Shown here one piece after another: positions 1 to 8,482 of a stretch of 40,184 nucleotides of DNA (positions are counted from its first letter, which is position 1; each line of letters begins with the position of its first letter). The position numbers were made by a program, and so were the translations under genes. Source of the DNA: Ardenticatenaceae bacterium (GTDB lineage: Bacteria > Chloroflexota > Anaerolineae > Promineifilales > Promineifilaceae). Under the pieces are notes generated by a model. That model made no database searches, was not told the origin of the DNA, and saw nothing but the letters and a program-made list of their open reading frames with translations. Location: positions 1 to 40,184 of the forward strand of contig JACKCD010000056.1 in the NCBI GenBank assembly GCA_020634215.1, written 5' to 3'.

Positions 1-227
1 TTTCTTCTCCTGGGGAAAATAGGACGCAGATTGGCCTGATTTTCCTGATTTTGTAGATAGGGGGTGTGTTACCTTTTGCCTCGATTGTGACTATAGGGCA
101 AACGGCCGTTAAAAAATGCCCTTAATCTGTATCAAAACCATATCAAACGGCTAGAATGACAGGCAGCCACCAAATTGCCATTATTTTGACACTGAAAGAA
201 CCAAAATGGGGTGATTTAATACAAGCG

Positions 228-2672
228 ATGACACACTTCTTAGCCGATACTTTGCGAACCTATGTGGCGCGTTCTGGCTATACGCCGGGGCAGTTGGCAA
301 AACTGGCCGCCATTCCCAAGCCTACCATTGTCAACTGGATGGAAGGGCGGGTGAAACGGCCGCGTGGGGTGGAGGAGTTGTTGCGCTTAACGGCCGTTCT
401 CCACCTCACCCAGCCCGAAGCCGACAGCCTGTTAGCCGCCGCCGAGCATCCCACCATTGCCGAATTGCAGGTGACAGCCCAGGCAACCAGTGATCAAACA
501 CTGTTGACCCTGCTCCGACCGTGGCAGCAGGCTGCCAAGCCCCCGTCCCGCCACGCCCCTTTCCAGGCTCTGGCCGATTTGCCCACCTTTGTGGGGCGCA
601 ACCGCGAGCTGGCCGAACTACGTGAAGCCCTGCAAAGCGACCACCATGCCACCCTCTATGCCATTCAGGGGATGCCCGGCGTGGGCAAAACGGCATTGGC
701 TGCCCGGCTGGCCTATGATTTACGCGGCCATTTTAGCGACGGCGTGCTGTGGGCGCGGGTGGATTTATCTGACCCGCTGGCGATTTTGGCGACCTTTGCC
801 AGCGCCTACGGGGTAGATGTCAGCCATTATGCCGATTTGCCCAGCCGCAGCCGTTTGGTGCGGGAGCTGTTGGGACACAAACACGCTTTGCTGGTGCTGG
901 ACGGCGTAGAAAACAGTGAGGCCATTGTGCCGCTGCTGCCCCCCACCGGCCCCTGTGCCGTGTTAATTACCACGCGCAAGCATCAGCTATCGGTGCTGCG
1001 CCGCGCCCGCCGCTGGCTGCTGGCTCCGTTTGCCAATGATGGGGCAGAATCGCTGGCACTGCTGGCGCAGGTGCTAGGGGATGAACGGGTGCGGCAAGAA
1101 GAAAAAGCCTTGCGGCGATTGGCCGACTTGCTAGGGCATTTGCCGCTGGCGTTGGATATTGCGGCGAGCCGGCTGGCATATGAGGTGGGGTGGAAAACGG
1201 CCGTTTTTGTCCAGCGCATCGAACAAAACCAGCAGCGGCTGCAAGAACTAACCTTTGAAGACCAAAGTCTTCATCTGGCCTTCCAGCCCAGCTACGAGGC
1301 ACTTGCGCCAGAATTGCAGCGTTTTTTTGCCCAGCTTTCGCTGTTTGTGGCCGAAGATTTTAGCGATGAGGCGGCGGCGGCGGTGGCCGGGTGGTCGCTG
1401 GCGGCGGCGCAAGACGGGCTGCGGACGCTGTTTGGCCTATCGCTGCTGCAAGCGGGGCGGCAGACAGGACGCTACCAGCTTCACCCCTTACTGCGCGATT
1501 ATGCGCGGCGGTTTTGGCAAACGGCCCAAGACGCGGCGGCGCGGGAACGGTATGGGGCGTATTTTGCCGACATGGCGGCGGGGCAGGGGCGCGATTTGGC
1601 CCAGGTGGCGCAATCGCTGCCGGATGTGGTGGCGGCGTTGGCGGCGGCAGAGCAAAACGGCCGTTTTGCCATGTTTGTGCGCGGGGTCAATGGACTATAC
1701 CATTTTTGGGAGGCACAGGGGGCGTATGAAGTGGCGGGGGGGTATTTGCAGCGGGCGGAAACGGCCGTTTCTCACCTCAACGACCCCGCTGCCCAACTGC
1801 AAATCCATTACCACCAGGGGCGGCTGGCCGAACGGCACGGCAACTATGTGGAAGCGGAAACGCGCTATGAGGCAGCATTGGCATTGGCGCGGCCGCTTGA
1901 TGATGCCTCCCATTTGAGCCACCCGCTGCGTGGGCTGGGGGTGCTGGCGGCGCGGCGCGGCGATTTTGGGCTGGCTGATGCGTATTATAAGGAGGGGCTG
2001 GCGGGAGCGCGGGGAGTGGGGCGCGGCAATGGTGTCAGCGATTTTTTGCGCGGGCTAGGGGTGCAAGCATTTATGCGGGGCGATTTTGCCCGCGCCGAGG
2101 CATTTTACGAGGAAGGACTGGCGTTGGCATTGGGCGAGGCGACAACGGCGGCGACAGCAGAAGGGGGGATGCTGTGGGGGCTGGGAACGCTGGCCGAAGA
2201 ACAGGGGGATTGGACGCAGGCGGCGCACTATTACCAGCAGGCGTTGACCCAGGCGCGGGCGGTGGGGCATGTGGAGCGGGTCATTGTGTTGCTGCGGAGT
2301 TTGGCGGGGTTGGCGACGGCGCAAACGCAGTCAGATGAGGCGGTGGCGCATTTGCAAGAGGCGTTGGTACTGGCGCGGCAGATTGGGCAGCGATGGCAGG
2401 TGGGGCGGGTACTGGCGGAGTTAGGGGAGTTGCAGTTGGTTGTGGGCGGGGAAACGGCCGTTTCTACCTTCCAGGAACTGTTCCACCTGGCCCGCACGCT
2501 GCAAAGTCAGGAGTTGGTGGCGTTAGCTCTGTATGGGTTGGCACGGATTGCGGCGCGGGAGGGAAAAACGGCCGTTGCCCAGCAGCGCGGGCAAGAAAGC
2601 CTTACCGGGCTAATTGCCATCGGCCATCACCGTGTTCATGAGGTCCAACAGTGGTTGGCACACCACATCTAG
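228..2672 (+). CDS. HTH-NB-ARC-TPR STAND regulator (copy 1)
   Basis: This is a STAND-class signalling ATPase, about 814 residues. An XRE-like helix-turn-helix fills roughly residues 5-60 (LAKLAAIPKPTIVNWMEGRV). The NB-ARC P-loop GMPGVGKTALAARL lies near residue 148, and LHPLLRDYA marks the end of the ARC part. The C-terminal half is built of TPR-type repeats (repeated A..YYKEGLA / YYQQALTQAR units). An upstream in-frame ATG at 156 would add 24 residues. I prefer 228 because the paralogue at 28237 starts at the equivalent point before its HTH. The family senses a ligand through the repeats and uses ATP to switch; ligand and target are unknown. Both transcriptional regulators and phage sensors share this layout. 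Seven AACGGCCGTT copies lie in or just before the gene. Confidence 0.85.
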   Translation: MTHFLADTLRTYVARSGYTPGQLAKLAAIPKPTIVNWMEGRVKRPRGVEELLRLTAVLHLTQPEADSLLAAAEHPTIAELQVTAQATSDQTLLTLLRPWQQAAKPPSRHAPFQALADLPTFVGRNRELAELREALQSDHHATLYAIQGMPGVGKTALAARLAYDLRGHFSDGVLWARVDLSDPLAILATFASAYGVDVSHYADLPSRSRLVRELLGHKHALLVLDGVENSEAIVPLLPPTGPCAVLITTRKHQLSVLRRARRWLLAPFANDGAESLALLAQVLGDERVRQEEKALRRLADLLGHLPLALDIAASRLAYEVGWKTAVFVQRIEQNQQRLQELTFEDQSLHLAFQPSYEALAPELQRFFAQLSLFVAEDFSDEAAAAVAGWSLAAAQDGLRTLFGLSLLQAGRQTGRYQLHPLLRDYARRFWQTAQDAAARERYGAYFADMAAGQGRDLAQVAQSLPDVVAALAAAEQNGRFAMFVRGVNGLYHFWEAQGAYEVAGGYLQRAETAVSHLNDPAAQLQIHYHQGRLAERHGNYVEAETRYEAALALARPLDDASHLSHPLRGLGVLAARRGDFGLADAYYKEGLAGARGVGRGNGVSDFLRGLGVQAFMRGDFARAEAFYEEGLALALGEATTAATAEGGMLWGLGTLAEEQGDWTQAAHYYQQALTQARAVGHVERVIVLLRSLAGLATAQTQSDEAVAHLQEALVLARQIGQRWQVGRVLAELGELQLVVGGETAVSTFQELFHLARTLQSQELVALALYGLARIAAREGKTAVAQQRGQESLTGLIAIGHHRVHEVQQWLAHHI

Positions 2673-3216
2673 TAGGGGCGTTTACGTTTGCACATTGCAA
2701 GCAACGTAGAATTAGTGAAATGATAGCTATGCAGAGTCCGAGCGATTATAGCTTGCGACCACACTTACAAAATCTCCCTTCACTACCTACAATTGATCTA
2801 TTGCCACTTGCTCTTAATCATGCAAGGTTGCCCAATTTTAGCTAAAACGAAGATTTATCCAAAAAGTCTATAAAAACTTTATGCGCTCTTGTTTTCTTGC
2901 ACACCCTAAACAGGAACACCTATATGTTACTTTGTAGTGGCGACTTTAGTTGCAAAATGGTTACAACCACCCTAAGCTTATTTGACCGTCAGCTTGTTCT
3001 AAAGCCTCATCATGTAATAACTTTTAGTTAAAGTTCTATAGCTTAAAAGCATATTTTTTGCTATCTTTTCGTTCAGCTACGGTCGGTTTGCAAAGGTAGA
3101 GAAATTTTCACCTCACTCAATGCCACCACCTATATGTTAGGCAAACGGCCGTTTATCAACACTTATACCCATAAACCCGTGCAGCCAAAGACAAAACGCT
3201 GCCCCAACAAAATCAC
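2673..3216. other. AT-rich intergenic region
   Basis: No convincing gene was seen on either strand. It is much richer in A+T than its neighbours. A possible hairpin just after the STAND gene pairs ACGTT/AACGT around 2683-2708. A 13-bp direct repeat, CACCTATATGTTA, occurs at 2917-2929 and 3127-3139. One AACGGCCGTT is at 3144. The promoter of the downstream restriction gene is probably here, but I could not choose a -10/-35 pair. Confidence 0.5.
2917..3139 (+). repeat. Pair of 13-bp direct repeats upstream of restriction gene
   Basis: CACCTATATGTTA is present at 2917-2929 and again at 3127-3139, 210 bp apart, in a gene-free AT-rich stretch. It could be a regulator binding site or the edges of a decayed insertion. 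No function is assigned. Confidence 0.5.
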
Positions 3217-6200
3217 ATGGTCGAACAATTCTTTGAACAGCCCATTCTCAACTCTCCCTATAACTATCCTTCCCGGCATTGGGAACTTGATGCTGATGGG
3301 CAACCCACCAACCGTATTGTAGAAAGACGGCGTACCGCTGATTTCATTACCCCCGTCCCCAAACCAAAAAAACGCAAAAAAAGCCAAGCCCAACAGCTTA
3401 GCCTCACCTTTGGCGGCGGCTTTACTACTGAAGACGGGCAAGAATATAACCCTACCGAATTTATACAGGGTATACGCCAACAAGTTGACCAATGGCGACA
3501 ATTACCCAATCCTGCCGACTGGCGTGTAACTCCAGAAACAGCCCGCTTGTTACAACATTGGCGACATTACTCATTTCAAAGTATACGGCCGTTTTTTTGC
3601 CAAATCGAGGCCGTAAAAACCGCCATATGGCTAACCGAAGTTGCCCCCACCTTGGGCAATCGTGGACAGCAATTTCTGGGACATATCAAAAATGCCAACG
3701 AGCAAGCCAACCCCGAACTGCTGCGAATCGCCCTTAAGCTAGCTACGGGCGCTGGCAAGACCATGGTCATGGCGATGATCATCGCCTGGCAAACCGTTAA
3801 TGCCGTTCGCCACCCTACCAGCCGCCGCTTTACTCGCGGCTTCCTCATCGTAACTCCTGGCATCACCATCCGTGACCGGCTGCGCGTGCTTTACCCCAAT
3901 GATCCCAACAGCTACTACGCTCGGCGAGAGCTGATTCCAACTGACATGCTGGCCGACCTGGGGCGTGCCAAAATTGTGGTCACCAACTACCATGCTTTTA
4001 AACTACGCGAGCGGCTTAACATTTCTGCCGGTGGGCGCAAACTCCTGCAAGGCCGAGGACCAGAACTACAAACGCTAGAAACCGAAGGCCAAATGCTTCA
4101 GCGCGTCATGCCCGACCTCATGGGACTAAAAAACATCATGGTGCTCAATGATGAAGCCCACCATTGTTATCGGGAACGCCCAGACAATGCCGATATGGAT
4201 GAGCTAAAAGGAGATGACAGAAAAGCCGCCCAAAAAGAAAACGAAGCTGCTCGCTTATGGATCACAGGTCTTGAAACAGTAAAACAAAAATTAGGAGTGC
4301 ATACCGTTTTCGATCTCTCCGCTACGCCTTTCTTCCTGCGTGGTTCCGGCTACCAGGAAGGCACCCTCTTTCCCTGGGTTGTGAGCGATTTCTCACTCAT
4401 GGATGCTATTGAGTGCGGCATCGTCAAGCTACCTCGTGTTCCCGTTGCCGACAATATTCCTGGCAGCGAAGTCCCCAAATTTCGCAACTTATGGGAAAAC
4501 ATCCGTCACAAAATGCCTAAAAAGGGACGCGGTAAAGCCACGACCCTTGACCCCCTTAGCCTTCCACCACAGTTGCAAACAGCTCTCCACGCTCTTTACG
4601 GCCATTACGAAAAAACCTTTAACAGTTGGCAAGATGAAGGTATCGTTGTTCCTCCCGTTTACATCATCGTTTGCAACAACACTGCTACCTCGAAGCTGGT
4701 TTACGACTTCATTGCTGGCTTTCACCGCCAAGGCGAAGATGACAAAGTGACCTATCATGAAGGCAGACTGCCGCTGTTTCGCAACTATGATGAATATGGC
4801 AATCCCTTGGCACGCCCCTATACGCTGCTGATTGATAGCGAGCAGCTAGAATCAGGCGATGCTCTTGATAGCAGTTTTCGAGAGGCCGCTGCCGATGAGA
4901 TTGAACAGTTCCGGCGTGAGGTTATCGCTCGCACAGGTAATCTGACTGACGGGGACAATTTTTCCGACCAGGATTTGCTGCGCGAAGTAATGAACACGGT
5001 AGGCAAACAGGGGCGGTTAGGGGAACAGGTACGCTGTGTGGTTTCGGTTTCCATGCTAACGGAAGGATGGGATACAAACACCGTCACTCATGTGCTGGGC
5101 GTGCGGGCATTTGGAACCCAACTGCTGTGTGAGCAGGTAGTGGGGCGGGCACTACGACGACAATCTTATGATTTGAACGAAGACAATAAATTCAATGTGG
5201 AATATGCCGATGTGCTGGGTATTCCTTTTGATTTTACGGCTCAACCTGTCGTTGTAAAGCCGCAAAAGCCACGCGAAACCATTACCGTTCAGGCAGTGCG
5301 ACCAGATCGGGATCATCTGGAGATCGCTTTTCCACGAGTGGAAGGCTACCGCGTGGAATTGCCAAATGAGCGTTTGTCGGCCCGATTTACGGCCGATTCA
5401 GTGTTAGAGTTAACGCCCGATCTGGTTGGCCCTTCGATTACCCACAATCGTGGCATCATTGGAGAGGGCGTGGATTTGACGGTGGATCATCAGGCCGATA
5501 TGCGCCAATCTACAATTTTGTTCCATTTAGCGCGGCATTTGCTTTATACCAAATACCGTGACCCTGGTGAAGAGCCCAAGCTCCATTTGTTTGGGCAGCT
5601 CAAGCGTATTGCCCGGCAGTGGCTGGATGAGGGATACCTGCGCTGTACAGGCGGCACTTATCCGGCACAATTGCTATACCAGGAAATTGCCGATATGGCG
5701 TGCGAACGGATTCGGGTGGCTACCGCCGCCACCATGGATCAACGGCCGATAAAAGCCATCCTCGACCCCTATAATCCCGCCGGATCATCGGCTCACGTTA
5801 ATTTCACAACTTCCAAACAAAACCGCTGGCAAACCGACCCCCGCCGCAACCACATTAACTGGGTAATGTGTGATAGCGACTGGGAAGCGGAGTTTTGCCG
5901 TGTGGCCGAGCGGCATCCTCGTGTTCGCTCCTATGTCAAAAACCAGGGGCTTGGGCTGGAAATCCCCTATTTGTATCAGGCTGCTCCGCGCAAATATCTC
6001 CCCGATTTTATCGTACAGATTGATGACGGACGGCCAGATTTGCTTAATTTGATTGTCGAAATTAAGGGGCTGCGCGGTGAGGATGCGAAGGATAAGGCGA
6101 ACACGATTCGCACGTTTTGGATACCTGGTGTAAACAATTTGCGTACTTTTGGACGCTGGGCGTTTGCGGAATTCACGGCCGTTTACCAAATCGAAGAAGA

Positions 6201-6237
6201 ATTCAACAACCTTATCACCACCTTCACCACTTCGTAG
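3217..6237 (+). CDS. Type III-like restriction endonuclease (SF2 helicase + nuclease)
   Basis: A 1006-residue restriction subunit. SF2 helicase Walker A (ATGAGKTMV) is near residue 176 and the DEAH box (LNDEAHHCY) near 312. Motifs V/VI (EGWDTNTVTHVLG, CEQVVGRALRR) lie near 620-647. A C-terminal PD-(D/E)xK-type nuclease is visible as PDFIVQIDDGRPDLLNLIVEIKG near 929-951. The layout matches ATP-dependent Res subunits of type III-like systems, perhaps the BPTD_3080 family by memory. It should cut DNA lacking modification by the methylase at 7019-9903. Its stop codon TAG (6235-6237) lies inside a REP repeat, suggesting the repeat landed at the gene end. It has no exact AACGGCCGTT, unlike neighbouring host genes, which suggests later arrival. 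Confidence 0.88.
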   Translation: MVEQFFEQPILNSPYNYPSRHWELDADGQPTNRIVERRRTADFITPVPKPKKRKKSQAQQLSLTFGGGFTTEDGQEYNPTEFIQGIRQQVDQWRQLPNPADWRVTPETARLLQHWRHYSFQSIRPFFCQIEAVKTAIWLTEVAPTLGNRGQQFLGHIKNANEQANPELLRIALKLATGAGKTMVMAMIIAWQTVNAVRHPTSRRFTRGFLIVTPGITIRDRLRVLYPNDPNSYYARRELIPTDMLADLGRAKIVVTNYHAFKLRERLNISAGGRKLLQGRGPELQTLETEGQMLQRVMPDLMGLKNIMVLNDEAHHCYRERPDNADMDELKGDDRKAAQKENEAARLWITGLETVKQKLGVHTVFDLSATPFFLRGSGYQEGTLFPWVVSDFSLMDAIECGIVKLPRVPVADNIPGSEVPKFRNLWENIRHKMPKKGRGKATTLDPLSLPPQLQTALHALYGHYEKTFNSWQDEGIVVPPVYIIVCNNTATSKLVYDFIAGFHRQGEDDKVTYHEGRLPLFRNYDEYGNPLARPYTLLIDSEQLESGDALDSSFREAAADEIEQFRREVIARTGNLTDGDNFSDQDLLREVMNTVGKQGRLGEQVRCVVSVSMLTEGWDTNTVTHVLGVRAFGTQLLCEQVVGRALRRQSYDLNEDNKFNVEYADVLGIPFDFTAQPVVVKPQKPRETITVQAVRPDRDHLEIAFPRVEGYRVELPNERLSARFTADSVLELTPDLVGPSITHNRGIIGEGVDLTVDHQADMRQSTILFHLARHLLYTKYRDPGEEPKLHLFGQLKRIARQWLDEGYLRCTGGTYPAQLLYQEIADMACERIRVATAATMDQRPIKAILDPYNPAGSSAHVNFTTSKQNRWQTDPRRNHINWVMCDSDWEAEFCRVAERHPRVRSYVKNQGLGLEIPYLYQAAPRKYLPDFIVQIDDGRPDLLNLIVEIKGLRGEDAKDKANTIRTFWIPGVNNLRTFGRWAFAEFTAVYQIEEEFNNLITTFTTS

Positions 6238-6283
6238 TAGGCGATTCATCGCCGTTAAAAAAGAGCGATGAATCGCCTACTAC
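6234..6283. repeat. REP pair (BIME-like) between res and RAYT
   Basis: A GTAG-footed unit (6234-6253, hairpin GGCGATTCATCGCC) is followed by its inverted copy ending in CTACTAC (6265-6283). The two form a long imperfect hairpin. The GTAG foot matches the tetranucleotide beside REP hairpins that RAYT enzymes recognise in known systems. The unit supplies the stop codon of the upstream restriction gene. Confidence 0.85.
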
Positions 6284-6299
6284 GAATGAAAGAAATGAG

Positions 6300-6893
6300 A
6301 TGTACGAATATCGCAAGCGCACACCCGCCGAACAAAAAGCCTTGGTAAAACAGCGAGTCATGCAAGGCTACCCACCCCATGAACCGCCACACCCCATTCA
6401 GGACAAGGAATATTACCTGTTGACTGCCACTTGCTATGAACATGCCCACCACATGCACACCCCACAGCGCCGCCAGGATGTTTTAAACCAGCTCTTTGCC
6501 ATGATGCAAAGCCCCGGTGTAGAAATTCGCGCCTGGACCGTGCTGCTCAACCATTATCACTTGCTGGCTTTTGTGCCCAATTTCGCGGTGCTGGGTGAAT
6601 GCTTTAAAAAGGTTCATGGGCCAACGGCCGTTTATTGGAACCGCGAAGACAACACCGCCGGCCGCAAAGTCTGGTACCGCTTCACCGACCGCGCCATTCG
6701 TTCCGACGCACACTACTACACCACCCTCAACTACATCCACTACAACCCCGTCAAACACGGCTGCGCCGCCTCCCCCTATGATTGGCAAGAAAGCAGCGTC
6801 CATTGGTATCTGGAACACCACGGCCGCGAATGGCTGCGCGATTTATGGCGCACCTACCCAGTCCGCAACTATGGTGAAGGGTGGGATGACTAA
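6300..6893 (+). CDS. REP-associated tyrosine transposase (RAYT, Y1/HUH family)
   Basis: A 197-residue single-strand DNA transposase-like protein. The HUH-type metal motif is NHYHLLA (His near residues 85 and 87), and the catalytic Tyr is probably in HYYTTLNYIHYNPVKHG near 138-154. I use the ATG at 6300 because it follows the REP pair; an open frame continues upstream into the restriction gene but has no family resemblance. RAYTs act on REP hairpins with a GTAG foot, and such repeats flank this gene directly (6234-6283, 6906-7013). It sits between the restriction and methylase genes, so it probably inserted there or moved with them. It contains one AACGGCCGTT (6623). Confidence 0.85.
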   Translation: MYEYRKRTPAEQKALVKQRVMQGYPPHEPPHPIQDKEYYLLTATCYEHAHHMHTPQRRQDVLNQLFAMMQSPGVEIRAWTVLLNHYHLLAFVPNFAVLGECFKKVHGPTAVYWNREDNTAGRKVWYRFTDRAIRSDAHYYTTLNYIHYNPVKHGCAASPYDWQESSVHWYLEHHGREWLRDLWRTYPVRNYGEGWDD

Positions 6894-6905
6894 ATCACTA
6901 AACCC

Positions 6906-6952
6906 GTAGTAGGGGATTTATCACCATTGTAGGGCAATAAATTGCCCACTAC
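6906..6952. repeat. Diverged REP pair downstream of RAYT
   Basis: GTAGTAGGGGATTTATCACC (6906-6925) and an inverted partner ending in CCCACTAC (6932-6952). It has the same architecture as the other REP pairs, with point differences in both arms. Confidence 0.75.
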
Positions 6953-6966
6953 ATCCTAAAAAACTC

Positions 6967-7013
6967 GTAGTAGGCGATTTATCGCCGTGAAAGGGCAATG
7001 AATTGCCTACTAC
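6967..7013. repeat. REP pair just upstream of the methylase gene
   Basis: The GTAG-footed unit at 6967-6986 has a perfect GGCGAT/ATCGCC hairpin. The inverted unit at 6993-7013 ends in CTACTAC. It ends six bases before the likely methylase start codon, so it must lie in that gene's leader. Confidence 0.85.
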
Positions 7014-7018
7014 GAAAG

Positions 7019-8482
7019 ATGAAAATGGGAAAAAACAGACACAAAAACATAGAAACCCTTAAACACGACGAGGCCAAACGCACCAACATCCCTACCGCCG
7101 AATACCAGTCGGTGATGGCGGAGGAGGACAAAAGCCCGATTCGGGTGGCGTATGAGCGGCGCAACCGAGATTTGGATCCGCAGTTGGTGTGGCGCGGCAA
7201 GGATGAGCAGGATTGGAGCGATTTGGTGGTGCCAGCACCGCCGCTCTATATTCAGGAAAAGGTGCACCCCAAGGTGCTGATTGATGACCTGCGCCGCCAG
7301 AGCAGTGAACGTGCCGAAGCCGACCAGCCGCAGCAGCTTAGCCTTTTTGCCGACTTTAATGGGCTGCCCCAGGAGGCGGACGCGACGGAGTTTTACAAGC
7401 ATGAGGGGAACTGGACTAACCGGATGATTTTGGGCGACAGCTTGCAGGTGATGGCGAGTTTGGCGGAGCGGGAGGGGCTGCGGGGCAAGGTGCAGTGCAT
7501 TTATATTGACCCGCCCTATGGCATTAAATTTAACTCCAACTTCCAGTGGAGCACCACCAGCCGCGACGTGAAGGACGGCAAAGGCGACCACATTACGCGG
7601 GAGCCAGAGCAGGTGAAGGCGTTCCGCGACACCTGGCGCGACGGCATTCACAGCTACCTGACCTACCTGCGCGACCGGCTGACGGTTGCCCGCGACCTAT
7701 TGACTGACAGCGGTTCAGTTTTTGTGCAGATTGGGGATGAAAATGTTCATCGGGTTCGGGCAGTGATGGATGAGGTTTTTGGTGACGAAAATTTTGTAAG
7801 CATAATAACATTTACAAAAACTGAGGGTTTATCGAGTCAATCTTTTAGCAATGTAACCGACTTTATTCTCTGGTATGGGAAAGTCAAAAGCTATTTAAAA
7901 TATCATGATTTGAAGTCAGAAAAAAAACCTGGTGAACAAGGTGCAACAGGGTATGTACTCATTGAGGATATTAACAAAACGCATTGGCGTCTAGCTACTA
8001 AAGATGAGATTAGTCAAGGTGTAGTAGAAGGTTATACCTTTTTCGACGATCAACCCTTAGTTTCACAAGATGAAATGGAAGGAGGGATGGAAGCTTTCCC
8101 ATTTCAGGGTAGTGAATACTACCCCCCGCCTGGTAGACATTGGTCTACAGGTAAAGATGTTGAAAAACTCATAAGGCTAGTAAAAGCAAGTAGAATCATT
8201 CAACGTGGCAATCGTGTTGAATGGAAAAGGTACATCAATGAAGTAGCTGGAACTCCATATAATAATGTTTGGATAGGCATGGGTGATAGAGGTTTTGCCG
8301 GGGCAAGCAAAATATATGTCGTCCAGACAGCTACTGAAGTAACAAAAAGATGTATATTAATGGCATCAGATCCAGGCGACCTCGTACTAGACCCTACTTG
8401 TGGCTCAGGCACAACCGCATATATGGCCGAAGAATGGGGGCGGCGTTGGATTACGATTGATACCGCGTGGCGCTGGCGCTAG
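7019..8482 (+). CDS. Type III-like DNA methyltransferase, N-terminal part (frameshifted)
   Basis: A 487-residue N-terminal half of a Mod-type adenine methylase. The catalytic DPPYG is near residue 164 and the AdoMet-binding DPTCGSGTTA near 458, the beta-class order with the target recognition domain between them. An ATG at 6998 lies inside a REP repeat, so I start at 7019 (7025 is also possible). The frame runs into TAG right after WITIDT, while the expected continuation (VALALARARIMGARYPYYLL) is in the next frame. One missing base, or four, near 8464 explains it. About 7790-8370 is clearly more A+T-rich than the flanks, as if the recognition domain was exchanged. This is a real break or a sequencing error. 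Confidence 0.85.
   Translation: MKMGKNRHKNIETLKHDEAKRTNIPTAEYQSVMAEEDKSPIRVAYERRNRDLDPQLVWRGKDEQDWSDLVVPAPPLYIQEKVHPKVLIDDLRRQSSERAEADQPQQLSLFADFNGLPQEADATEFYKHEGNWTNRMILGDSLQVMASLAEREGLRGKVQCIYIDPPYGIKFNSNFQWSTTSRDVKDGKGDHITREPEQVKAFRDTWRDGIHSYLTYLRDRLTVARDLLTDSGSVFVQIGDENVHRVRAVMDEVFGDENFVSIITFTKTEGLSSQSFSNVTDFILWYGKVKSYLKYHDLKSEKKPGEQGATGYVLIEDINKTHWRLATKDEISQGVVEGYTFFDDQPLVSQDEMEGGMEAFPFQGSEYYPPPGRHWSTGKDVEKLIRLVKASRIIQRGNRVEWKRYINEVAGTPYNNVWIGMGDRGFAGASKIYVVQTATEVTKRCILMASDPGDLVLDPTCGSGTTAYMAEEWGRRWITIDTAWRWR

Noticed and set aside
101..125. AACGGCCGTT copies as transcription terminators or operators
   Set aside because: Most copies lie inside genes in every frame and lack T-runs.
156..227. 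Longer start for the first STAND gene
   Set aside because: The extra 24 residues have no counterpart in the paralogue at 28237; ATG 228 fits the HTH start.
2651..2845. 64-codon frame after the STAND gene
   Set aside because: It starts inside the STAND gene, has no ribosome site or family resemblance, and runs through AT-rich noncoding DNA.
6117..6299. Upstream extension of the RAYT frame
   Set aside because: It overlaps the restriction gene end and the REP pair; the family fold begins after 6300.
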